The notes beneath the pieces are model-generated. The model did not search any database. It was not told the DNA's origin and saw nothing but the letters and a program-made list of their open reading frames with translations. A program made the translations under genes and the position numbers. A stretch of DNA of 64,000 bases, taken from contig CACYPF010000012.1 of assembly GCA_902776195.1 (NCBI GenBank), forward strand, positions 38,177 to 102,176. The letters are read 5' to 3'. Below are positions 36,449 through 44,669 of the stretch, one piece after another. This DNA comes from an uncultured Prevotellaceae bacterium. GTDB taxonomy: Bacteria > Bacteroidota > Bacteroidia > Bacteroidales > Bacteroidaceae. Position 1 is the stretch's first letter; every line of letters starts with the position of its first letter.

Positions 36449-38365
36449 ATGAAAAAGTATCTATTAACACTCACAGCGACTTTGCTGTCAATGACAGCCG
36501 TGGCAGATGGGTACGACCTGGACAAGCCCTTCGGCTTCTGTACTGTTTCATCCCGTACGGATGCCAGCAGCACCTATAATATTACTGGAGGAGGAGTATA
36601 TACCTACCCCATACCAGACAGCTTTACTGGTAAGGTGACCACCCTGAAATCTAATGGTCAGGACATGAAGGGAACCATCCAAAATGCCATCAAAAACAAT
36701 GATGTCGTTATCCTCGATGGTGCAGATGGTGAGTTCATCGTATCGAGCAACATCGGAATCACCGGTTCTGGCAAGACGATTATCGGCATCAATAATGCTA
36801 TTATCAGCACCAAATGGTATGTGACGGACGAGATTAAGAAGGCTCTTAACGATGCCGGCGTTTCTAAGATGAGTACCAGCGGTGGTGGTGGAACCCTTCC
36901 CAACGGACAGTCTGTCTCTGAAGAGGCGGAGTATAATACCCGCAAGATTATCATTGAGATGACAAGTGACAATAGTGAGAACTACCGTAAGTCGGGATGT
37001 ATCTCCTTGAGCAGTTGTCAGAATATCATCATCCGCAACATAACGTTCAAGGGACCCGGTGCTATCGACGTGGGTGGTTACGACCTCATCTCCTGCACTG
37101 GTGCCAAGAACTGCTGGGTGGACCACTGCGAGTTCATGGATGGTATGGATGGTAACTTCGACATCACGAATGCTGCCGACTTCAACACCGTCAGCTGGTG
37201 TGTCTTCCGTTATACCGACCGTTCCTACATGCACCAGAACACCAACCTTATCGGCAGTAGCGACAGTGAAACAACAGGCAAGCTGAACACCACCTTCGCC
37301 TTCAACTGGTGGGCACCTGGTTGTAATCAGCGTATGCCGCTGGGACGTGTAGGAAAGATCCACATGCTGAACAACTACTATAGCTGCAGTGGTGCCAGCC
37401 TCTGCATGAACCCCCGCAAGAACTCGGAGTTCCTCATTGAGGGCAACTACTTCGCATCGGGAGTGAGGAACTGCTACAAGAACAATGATGCCACTGCGGT
37501 AACATGGGCTGACAATAACATCATCAAAGAGAATGTTACAAAGCCGACCTCCTTCGGTACTACCGTCACTGTACCTTATTCTTATACAGTGGCAACCACA
37601 AACGATGTCCCTGATGCGGTACAGAATGGTGCCGGTGCTACCCTCCCTTACGGTGACAGCGGCAGTGGCAGTGAGACCACTGGTAGCAAAGGGAGCATTT
37701 TATGGGCGATGTCTTCAAATACCAATGCGGAGGTAAGCAGTGCACTGACAAGTGAAATCACCACGACAACATTTGACCTGGGCAGTAATCTGTCCCAAAA
37801 CAACACATCCAATTCTGGTGGCATTACTTTTAGAAAGTTCACTGCCGAGAACCCTATTACCGCACCATCTGAAAATGACATCGTCACTTTTTCGATCACC
37901 TCAAAAAGTGGTTACAAGTTCAAGGCAACAGACATCTCTTTCTATGCCTGCAAGTTTGGTACGGATAATGGTACCATCGATGCCAAGTGGACGGATGCCG
38001 GAGGAACGAGCACAATCCTTGAGAAGTCCTCACCAAGTCGCAATACTGCCGATGCCACAAAAGGATACAATTACTATACCTTGTATGAGTTGCCACTGAC
38101 AGGTATTGCCAAAGAGACTGAAGGAACGTGTACGCTGAAAATCTACCTCTATAACGTAGGATTTATCAAGGAGGGAACAGTCACAAAGAAGGACCTGGGT
38201 CTCGCACAAGTGATGATCAAAGGTACCATCACGGAAGCCACAGGTATCAGCACCCCAGTCATCATCAAGGGCGACGGACATATCTACAACCTCCGTGGTC
38301 AGCGGGTAGACGAGAACTACAAAGGTATCGTGATTAAGAACGGAAAGAAGTATATACAGAAATAA
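36449..38365 (+). CDS. Pectate lyase family 1 with extra C-terminal domain
   Basis: 638 residues; signal peptide 1-19. The PL1 beta-helix (about 40-390) includes the calcium-binding segment WVDHCEFMDGMDGNFDI near 224 and the strand NWWAPGCNQRMPLGR near 286, which contains the catalytic-type Arg. Residues about 410-595 form an additional beta-rich domain I do not recognise, also seen in style in the CE8 protein. The last 27 residues (IYNLRGQRV to KKYIQK) match the tails of the next PL1 and of CE8. It starts 18 bases after the GH28-GH105 gene. It cleaves demethylated homogalacturonan by beta-elimination. Confidence 0.88.
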   Translation: MKKYLLTLTATLLSMTAVADGYDLDKPFGFCTVSSRTDASSTYNITGGGVYTYPIPDSFTGKVTTLKSNGQDMKGTIQNAIKNNDVVILDGADGEFIVSSNIGITGSGKTIIGINNAIISTKWYVTDEIKKALNDAGVSKMSTSGGGGTLPNGQSVSEEAEYNTRKIIIEMTSDNSENYRKSGCISLSSCQNIIIRNITFKGPGAIDVGGYDLISCTGAKNCWVDHCEFMDGMDGNFDITNAADFNTVSWCVFRYTDRSYMHQNTNLIGSSDSETTGKLNTTFAFNWWAPGCNQRMPLGRVGKIHMLNNYYSCSGASLCMNPRKNSEFLIEGNYFASGVRNCYKNNDATAVTWADNNIIKENVTKPTSFGTTVTVPYSYTVATTNDVPDAVQNGAGATLPYGDSGSGSETTGSKGSILWAMSSNTNAEVSSALTSEITTTTFDLGSNLSQNNTSNSGGITFRKFTAENPITAPSENDIVTFSITSKSGYKFKATDISFYACKFGTDNGTIDAKWTDAGGTSTILEKSSPSRNTADATKGYNYYTLYELPLTGIAKETEGTCTLKIYLYNVGFIKEGTVTKKDLGLAQVMIKGTITEATGISTPVIIKGDGHIYNLRGQRVDENYKGIVIKNGKKYIQK

Positions 38366-39607
38366 ATGGAAATGAAGAAATATCTATTAGCAATCCTTGC
38401 AGTGGTGGCAGTCAACACCTGTATTGCGCAGACCATTGATGCCAGCAAACTGTCAGAGTATGACAAGAACGCACCTGTCGGCTTTGGTGCCAGTGTGACT
38501 GGTGGTGAGGGCGGTACGACTGTTACCGTGGAGAACTTCTCACAATTAAAAGCACAACTAAGTGCTTTTAGTACGACGAAGACTATTATCTACGTCAAAG
38601 GGACCATCACCTTCGACGGACAATACGAGATGCGTGGTGTGAAGAACAAGACCATCATCGGACTGCCCGGTACTACGTTTGAGAATATGAATGAGGACAT
38701 CCCCACCAGCGAGAGTGACAAGAATGCGAAAATCAAGAAGACGGGCATTCTGCTCGTCCGTGAGTGCGACAACATCGCCATCCGCAACATCACCTTCAAA
38801 AGTGCGGGAGCTTGCGACTTCAATGGCAACGACAACCTGTATCTGCAAGGCAGTACCAACGTCTGGGTCGACCACTGCGACTTCCAGGATGGTGTCGACG
38901 GCAATTTGGACATCTGTATCGCTGCTGACAACATCTGTGTCTCCTGGTGCCGCTTCCGCTACCTCCTTCCTGCCCGTGGCAAAGGCTACGGTGGCAGTTC
39001 TGAGGATCACCGCTTCACCAACCTGATAGGCAACGGTGATAAGCAGACGGGTGACCAAGGCAAGCTGAATGTCACCTTCGCCAACTGCTGGTGGGACAAT
39101 GGTTGTAAGGAGCGCATGCCCCGTGTCCGTTTCGGTAAGGTGCATACCCTCAACTGCCTCTATAGCAGTGAGAATGCCAACTACTGCGTGGGTGGTGGCT
39201 ATAAGAGTAATGTCTACATCGAGAAATGTGCCTTCACCAGTGACAAGGCGAAGAAGACTCCATGGAAGAAATATGCCACTTCAAGTGGTTATACCGACTA
39301 TAACGTCACCATTAAGGACTGTCTGAATGCAGCAGACAAGCAAGAGCGTTCGGGAGATATCGACTATTTCGTACCAACGGATGTCTATACCTATACCTCC
39401 TATGCCGCTAATCTGGTGGAGAGTGTAGTGAGCAATGCCGACAATGGTGCCGGTCCCACCCTGCAGTTTACTTCCTCTGACGGTATCAATACCATCAAGA
39501 CCAACCAGCGTTCTGATATGCCACGCTACAACATAAAAGGGCAACAAGTGGACAGCAGCTACAAGGGACTGGTCATCCAAGGAGGTAAAAAATACATTCA
39601 GAAGTGA
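38366..39607 (+). CDS. Pectate lyase family 1
   Basis: 413 residues, from an ATG that directly follows the previous stop; a second ATG (38372) would give the neater signal peptide MKKYLLAILAVVAVNTCIAQ. PL1 motifs: VWVDHCDFQDGVDGNLDI near 166 and CWWDNGCKERMPRVRFGKVH near 236. It ends with the same tail type as its neighbour (YNIKGQQV to KKYIQK) but lacks the 185-residue extra domain. Translationally coupled to the first PL1. Confidence 0.9.
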   Translation: MEMKKYLLAILAVVAVNTCIAQTIDASKLSEYDKNAPVGFGASVTGGEGGTTVTVENFSQLKAQLSAFSTTKTIIYVKGTITFDGQYEMRGVKNKTIIGLPGTTFENMNEDIPTSESDKNAKIKKTGILLVRECDNIAIRNITFKSAGACDFNGNDNLYLQGSTNVWVDHCDFQDGVDGNLDICIAADNICVSWCRFRYLLPARGKGYGGSSEDHRFTNLIGNGDKQTGDQGKLNVTFANCWWDNGCKERMPRVRFGKVHTLNCLYSSENANYCVGGGYKSNVYIEKCAFTSDKAKKTPWKKYATSSGYTDYNVTIKDCLNAADKQERSGDIDYFVPTDVYTYTSYAANLVESVVSNADNGAGPTLQFTSSDGINTIKTNQRSDMPRYNIKGQQVDSSYKGLVIQGGKKYIQK

Positions 39608-39737
39608 GCGGAGAACTAAGTTTACTTAGATTCTTCCGAGCGAAAATGTATTCCTGAGGGCAAATACATCCAGGAATAAGAATGGATATTACCTGTATTT
39701 TAAAATTCGCAAAATAAGTGTCAATCTATCAGAAATA

Positions 39738-39770
39738 GTTGCAACCGACTGTGCTATAGTCGGTTGCAAC
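39738..39770. repeat. 13-bp perfect hairpin
   Basis: GTTGCAACCGACT pairs exactly with AGTCGGTTGCAAC across GTGCTAT. Outer flanks (TCAATCTATC and GATAGAT) can extend the fold. Possibly the terminator of the GH28/PL1 operon, although no T-run follows. Confidence 0.8.
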
Positions 39771-39893
39771 TTGACAGATAGGCTGACAGATTGATAGATA
39801 TTCCGTCGTTTGCACGTTATTCTTTTACCTTTTAGCTTGTTTCCTTATTGGTAATCGTTGTATTCGCTGAGGGCAACCAGTGGATTCCTACGT

Positions 39894-39953
39894 GGAAACC
39901 ATCGGTTTCCTTATGGGAACCCATCGGTTTCCTCCGTTGGAACCGATGTTTTC
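39894..39953. repeat. Iterated GGAAACC-ATC-GGTTTCC palindromes
   Basis: GGAAACCATCGGTTTCC (39894-39910), then GGGAACCCATCGGTTTCC (39915-39932), then a half unit GGAACCGATG (39939-39948). Each unit is self-complementary. Extragenic; REP-like. Confidence 0.75.
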
Positions 39954-40162
39954 CGCTATCCGGACTCCCAGTTAGCTTAAGTTTCGCATACTCAACGGTT
40001 ACCTGCGTTGCTCTCACCTCTTACCCCTCTCCAAAGAAACGGCAGTTGGTGACAACGAGTGACATCGATTTTTCGTCCTTGCCACCTGTAACAAACTGAT
40101 TATCAAGTAGTCTTGCAAGGCGGCAACGGTAACAAGGGTTAAAAAAATACATGTAGGGAGCA

Positions 40163-40176
40163 CGTAAACGTTTACG
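40163..40176. promoter_or_regulatory. LacI-type operator candidate upstream of CE8
   Basis: CGTAAACGTTTACG is a perfect 14-bp palindrome with the AAACGTTT centre typical of LacI/GalR-family operators. It lies about 54 bases upstream of the -7 box of the CE8 gene. A close variant lies upstream of susC. Confidence 0.5.
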
Positions 40177-40295
40177 GACTTTTTGTTGATTTTTAACCAC
40201 CCACTTTCACCTTATTATATTTTTATGCGTATCTTTGCAGACAAACAAGCTACTACGACATATTTTAATCAATTAATAACTAAAAATAAGCATTT

Positions 40296-43200
40296 ATGAA
40301 GTACAAATTTTTACGCATGTCGCTTCTGAGCGCTTTCGCCATACTCTTTGGTGGAGCCGCATTAGGAGCATTGATGGGTGCTGATGGTGAGGGCACGACC
40401 ATCTATTCGTGGGACAGTGGGACTGAGACTGGCGGCACTGCAGCTGGCTCTGCCGATGGATTAGTCGGAGCGAGGAATGCCAATAACACTACCATCAAAT
40501 TGGATGGAAAAGCCGATTTCTCAACTAACACTGTAACTATTACATTGGACAAAGCACTTAGTGCTGGCGACAAAATATCAGTTACTGCTTACAGAAACAA
40601 GAATGCCGTAGACAAAACATCTGGTTTTAAGGCAAAGTTTGAAAAAGGAGAAAGCATTGTTGCCAGCTCCACAGGTTTAGAGTTTGTGAATATTGATGCC
40701 TCCGACGCTTCCGCAGAGGACAGCAACCGTGGTACAGAGCCCAACACCTGCACTTTTGAGGTTCCTACTGACGCTGCAGGTAGCAAGACTATCACCATGA
40801 CACGCTCACACCAGGGAACAAACCTTTTCATCACCAAAATAGTGATTACGACCCCTGCCTCTGGTGACGAAGGCGGCTCTGGCGAAGGCGAAGGCGAAGT
40901 AAGCTTCCCTATCACTGCTACATGGAGTTTCACTGATGCAGACGTAGTAGCTGCAGCAGTAGCTATTTCAGGTACCTCAAACTCTACACAGATTGAGAAC
41001 AATGGTCTGAAACTAACTGTTGAGGCAAATGGCAAGACCATTAGAGATAATGGAAACAGTATCCAGACTGGTGACGGTGTCGTATTCAAAGTACCTGTTC
41101 AGGGTAAGAAGGACGAGGTGACCGTCGTAGGATACTCCTCTCCTTATTTTGCATATTCTATTGCTGGCGTAGATGCTACAGAGGCAACAACAAAGTATAC
41201 TGCTACTGCCGCTGATGTCGCCCAAGGATATGTAGAGGTTGTCAACAAGGGACAGTACCTTATTTCTATCAGTGTGACTCAGAATGAGGATGACAATGCA
41301 GACGAAGGTGGTGATACTCCTGCCACTGATGTGACTGCCACTTGGGACTTCGTCAAGAACTGTGCGAACCTCGCTCCAAAGGCTGAGGGCGGAGCATACA
41401 CGGCAACCACCATGGCTTCTGATGTAGAGGGTATTGAGATGACGATTGTATACAATGGTGGTCAGATTAAGAACAACGACAACAGCTACTATGTCGGAAC
41501 CGGTGTGGAAATGCAGATACCTGTGAAGAACGTTGGTGACGAGGTTACTGTAGTAGGTTATCCCGGTTATTTCCACTATAGCATAGCTGGCGTAGAAGCA
41601 GAGAACCAGACCACAACTTATAAAGCAAAGAGTACAGATGTCTCCCAGGGTTATGTTGCTGTTGTCGCTACAGCATCCAACAACTACATCAACTCTATCT
41701 CTGTGACGCAATATGCTCCAAAGTCTGAGAACATCGTCGAGAAGTCTATCTACAAGACTGACTTCAGTGACTGGGAGAAAGCTTCCCCCAGTGACCCCGC
41801 TACTACTATCACAAAGACCACTAAGTACACTAAGCAGGATTTGGTATTCACCCTGTTCCAGACCTCTGTCATGGCTACAGAAGACACGAAGTTCTCCGCT
41901 TATACCACTCTGCCCCGCATGACCGTCCGGGCTGAGAAGAAAAGTGGATCTTATTTCACCACCAGTGCATTGGCTGAGATTACCAAGATCCGTTTCATCC
42001 ATGGTGCTACCGGTAGCAACCGCGGTTGGAAGGTTGAGGCTAAGGGTGACGGCGATGCTGACTGGGTTGTCGTCTCAAGTGATGCCGCTAACCCACAGAA
42101 CTGGTGTGAGGTGACCAAGAATATCAACAAGAAGAACTGCCAGTTACGCTTCACCAACCTTGCTGACGCACAGAATGCATTCTTGTTTGAACTCGAGATC
42201 TTCGGTAATGTTGACTTGGCGGGCGAGCCGCTGTTGGGATCCTTCAAGGCTAATGGTGAGGCTTATGCCGCAGAAGATATCTTCGAGATGAACAGTGCAG
42301 GCAACTATGAGGGAACCATCGAGGTCAGCAAGACGGCTGAGATGATTAGTGAGAGTAATCCTTTGACCGACATCAATGCCGACAATGGTGAGATTGGCAC
42401 TGTCACATACACAACCACTGGTGAGGGTGCTGACCAGAAGACTGTCGTCACCATCCCTGTTACTGCAGAAAAGGGTACTGTCAACTATATCCTGACCGTT
42501 GCCAAGAAGCCAGACTTCACCCTGACCTATTATGATTTGGCAGGTAAGGAGATTGGAACACAGAAAGTGGAGAAGGATGCCAAGATCGGTAAGTTCGAAG
42601 TGAATATCGATGAGGTAAAGGCTGCCACAGAGGGCTACAAGGCACGTGGCTGGTTCAAGAACAACTATGTCGGTGAGAAATACTCCGTTGACGATGTCAT
42701 TACTGGCGATACCAAGTTGTATTCAGTAGAGACAGAAATCGAGGTATCCAGCGACAGCCGCAAATATGAGTTTGACCTGAGAAGCAAGACCTTCTATGCA
42801 GAAGACCATGAGGCATTCAACGTTATCAGTGAAAAGGCAAAATGGCATGATACCACTCACGGATGGTCATTCTATAATGGTGACAAGATTGAGCTGCTCG
42901 TTGGTAAGAAAGCCACCATCTCTGTCGCACTTTGCCAATATGGCTCAGGAACCAATATTCTCGTAAAGAATGCTGCTGGTGAGACCTTGGAGACATTAGC
43001 TGCCAAGAGTGAGACTGACGGTGCTTTGGTAAGTTACAACTACGAGGGTGTGGCTGGAACATTGACATTGGAAATGGAAGCAGGCGGAGAGATGTATATC
43101 CACAGTGTGAAGATTTTCAATACTACGACGACCAACTACGACATGGCAGGTCAGTGGATCTACGTGAAGCAAGGTGATGCCAGCAGCTTTATCGACGCTA

Positions 43201-44465
43201 TTGACGCAGCCAATGGTATGACTGGTACGGAAAGAGTATTCATCTATGTTCCAAAAGGTACTTACGACCTCGGTCAAAAGACACTGACCACTATCGGACG
43301 TAACAATATCTCTATCATCGGTGAGTCGATGGAGGGTACGATTATCAAGAACCGTCCTGCAAAGGAAGGCATTGCCATCACAGCTACCCTGCTGAATACG
43401 GCAACCAATACCTACCTGCAGGATCTGACCCTCGACTGTATCGCTCCCTATGGAACTGGTGACGACACCAAGAGTGCTGAGCGTGGTGTCTGCTTCCAGG
43501 ACAAGGGTAACCAGACCGTCATGAAGAATGTCTACCTGAAAGGTCTGCAGGACACCTATTACAGTAACGGTGCTGAAGGAATGACCGGTTACTTCGAGAC
43601 CTGTAAGATTGAGGGTACCGTTGACTTCATCTGCGGTAGCGGCTCAATCCTCTTCAACCAGTGCGACCTCTATGTGGCTGACCGTAGTCAGAGCAAGACA
43701 TCCGCTAATGTCATCACCGCTCCTGCCACATACGCTTCTGAAAAGGGTTATGCCTTCTCTGGCTGTACTATCGATGGCACGGACAACCAGAAGGACAAAT
43801 ACAACCTTGGTCGTCCATGGCAGAAGTCACCTGCAGCAACCTACGTAAACACCACGATGAAGATCAATGCATCGGCTGCTGGCTGGACAAGCATGAACAA
43901 GGCAGATGCTATCCGATTCCATGAGTTCAACACGAAGAACGCAGAAGGCACAGAAGTTAAATCTCATAATGTGAATACCTGTGAGACAACTGGTACGAAG
44001 GATGAGCTCTACCTGACAGCGGAACAGGCTGCCAACTATGCTCCTGACAAGTTCTTCACTTCATGGACTCCTGCTACTGCCGCTGCTCAGTTCGATGCTC
44101 CTACGGATGCTACGCTGAAGGACGGCACCATCACATGGACTGCCGTAGAGGGTGCTGCCGGCTATGCTATCTTCGCTAATGACGAGTTGCTGGGCATCAC
44201 CGAGACAACTTCTTACACCATCACCGAGGCTGCCGGTGCCCGTCGTGCCGATGGTGAGGTAGTCTACACCATCCGTACCGTCAATGCGATGGGTGGATTC
44301 GGTGAGGCACGCGCCGTGACTGATGCCACTGCCATCAGCAAGGTGAAGGCTGACGAGAAGATTGACTGGAACAACCAAATGGTTTACGACCTGCAGGGCC
44401 GTCGTGTGAAGAATGCCTCCAAGGGTGTCTTCATCATCAATGGTCATAAGGTAATCATCAAATAA
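40296..44465 (+). CDS. Multidomain pectin methylesterase (CE8)
   Basis: 1389 residues with an N-terminal signal/hydrophobic segment (about 1-30). Residues about 30-190, 205-330 and 345-480 are beta-rich modules; the latter two are clear repeats of each other (each has VTVVGY, YSIAGV and INSISVTQ-like strands). A related module occurs at about 820-945. The CE8 domain is about 950-1240, with GLQDTYYSN near 1083, VDFICGSGSILFN near 1108 and LGRPWQKS near 1171, which supply both catalytic Asp residues and the Arg. A fibronectin-like stretch precedes the C-terminal tail VYDLQGRRV to HKVIIK. It demethylates pectin for the PL1 and GH28 enzymes; the modules probably bind polysaccharide. Confidence 0.88.
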   Translation: MKYKFLRMSLLSAFAILFGGAALGALMGADGEGTTIYSWDSGTETGGTAAGSADGLVGARNANNTTIKLDGKADFSTNTVTITLDKALSAGDKISVTAYRNKNAVDKTSGFKAKFEKGESIVASSTGLEFVNIDASDASAEDSNRGTEPNTCTFEVPTDAAGSKTITMTRSHQGTNLFITKIVITTPASGDEGGSGEGEGEVSFPITATWSFTDADVVAAAVAISGTSNSTQIENNGLKLTVEANGKTIRDNGNSIQTGDGVVFKVPVQGKKDEVTVVGYSSPYFAYSIAGVDATEATTKYTATAADVAQGYVEVVNKGQYLISISVTQNEDDNADEGGDTPATDVTATWDFVKNCANLAPKAEGGAYTATTMASDVEGIEMTIVYNGGQIKNNDNSYYVGTGVEMQIPVKNVGDEVTVVGYPGYFHYSIAGVEAENQTTTYKAKSTDVSQGYVAVVATASNNYINSISVTQYAPKSENIVEKSIYKTDFSDWEKASPSDPATTITKTTKYTKQDLVFTLFQTSVMATEDTKFSAYTTLPRMTVRAEKKSGSYFTTSALAEITKIRFIHGATGSNRGWKVEAKGDGDADWVVVSSDAANPQNWCEVTKNINKKNCQLRFTNLADAQNAFLFELEIFGNVDLAGEPLLGSFKANGEAYAAEDIFEMNSAGNYEGTIEVSKTAEMISESNPLTDINADNGEIGTVTYTTTGEGADQKTVVTIPVTAEKGTVNYILTVAKKPDFTLTYYDLAGKEIGTQKVEKDAKIGKFEVNIDEVKAATEGYKARGWFKNNYVGEKYSVDDVITGDTKLYSVETEIEVSSDSRKYEFDLRSKTFYAEDHEAFNVISEKAKWHDTTHGWSFYNGDKIELLVGKKATISVALCQYGSGTNILVKNAAGETLETLAAKSETDGALVSYNYEGVAGTLTLEMEAGGEMYIHSVKIFNTTTTNYDMAGQWIYVKQGDASSFIDAIDAANGMTGTERVFIYVPKGTYDLGQKTLTTIGRNNISIIGESMEGTIIKNRPAKEGIAITATLLNTATNTYLQDLTLDCIAPYGTGDDTKSAERGVCFQDKGNQTVMKNVYLKGLQDTYYSNGAEGMTGYFETCKIEGTVDFICGSGSILFNQCDLYVADRSQSKTSANVITAPATYASEKGYAFSGCTIDGTDNQKDKYNLGRPWQKSPAATYVNTTMKINASAAGWTSMNKADAIRFHEFNTKNAEGTEVKSHNVNTCETTGTKDELYLTAEQAANYAPDKFFTSWTPATAAAQFDAPTDATLKDGTITWTAVEGAAGYAIFANDELLGITETTSYTITEAAGARRADGEVVYTIRTVNAMGGFGEARAVTDATAISKVKADEKIDWNNQMVYDLQGRRVKNASKGVFIINGHKVIIK

Positions 44466-44491
44466 GGTACATACCTTATTAATAATATTAT

Positions 44492-44532
44492 AGCAGTGGC
44501 TGTTTTCCCACACGGGGAGAGCAGCCACTGCT
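44492..44532 (+). terminator. Terminator after CE8
   Basis: AGCAGTGGCTG (44492-44502) pairs exactly with CAGCCACTGCT (44522-44532), followed by GTTTT. It separates CE8 from the susC operon. Confidence 0.88.
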
Positions 44533-44555
44533 GTTTTAGTTAAAAAACACCTTTC

Positions 44556-44568
44556 CGTAAACGTTTGC
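44556..44568. promoter_or_regulatory. LacI-type operator candidate upstream of susC
   Basis: CGTAAACGTTTGC shares the GTAAACGTTT core of 40163-40176 but is an imperfect palindrome. It lies about 45 bases before the susC -7 box (TAAATTTG 44613-44620, with TTTG at 44589-44592). Confidence 0.42.
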
Positions 44569-44669
44569 AGGAAAAAGTAATAAGATTCTTTTGCAGTTTT
44601 AAGATTTATTTGTAAATTTGCATCCAGAATCATAAAAATATTTTTATTAATTTTAAAACTACTAATTTT

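Larger units (their letters stand above)
39608..40295. other. 688-base intergenic region with hairpins, repeats and the CE8 promoter
   Basis: No gene is seen. It holds, in order: an imperfect inverted repeat (ATTCCTG at 39649 with CAGGAAT about 39671), a 13-bp hairpin (39738-39770), GGAAACC-type inverted repeats (39894-39953), a LacI-like palindrome (40163-40176) and the CE8 promoter (TATCTTTG 40230-40237). Confidence 0.7.

Noticed and set aside
38548-38575. AAAAGCAC..GTGCTTTT inverted repeat as a regulatory hairpin
   Set aside because: Lies inside the PL1 coding region at the QLKAQLSAF segment and is short; probably chance.
40868-40900. GGCGAA iteration as another member of the short-repeat class
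   Set aside because: It codes a plain Gly/Glu/Ser linker between domains of CE8; such linkers commonly have repetitive codons.
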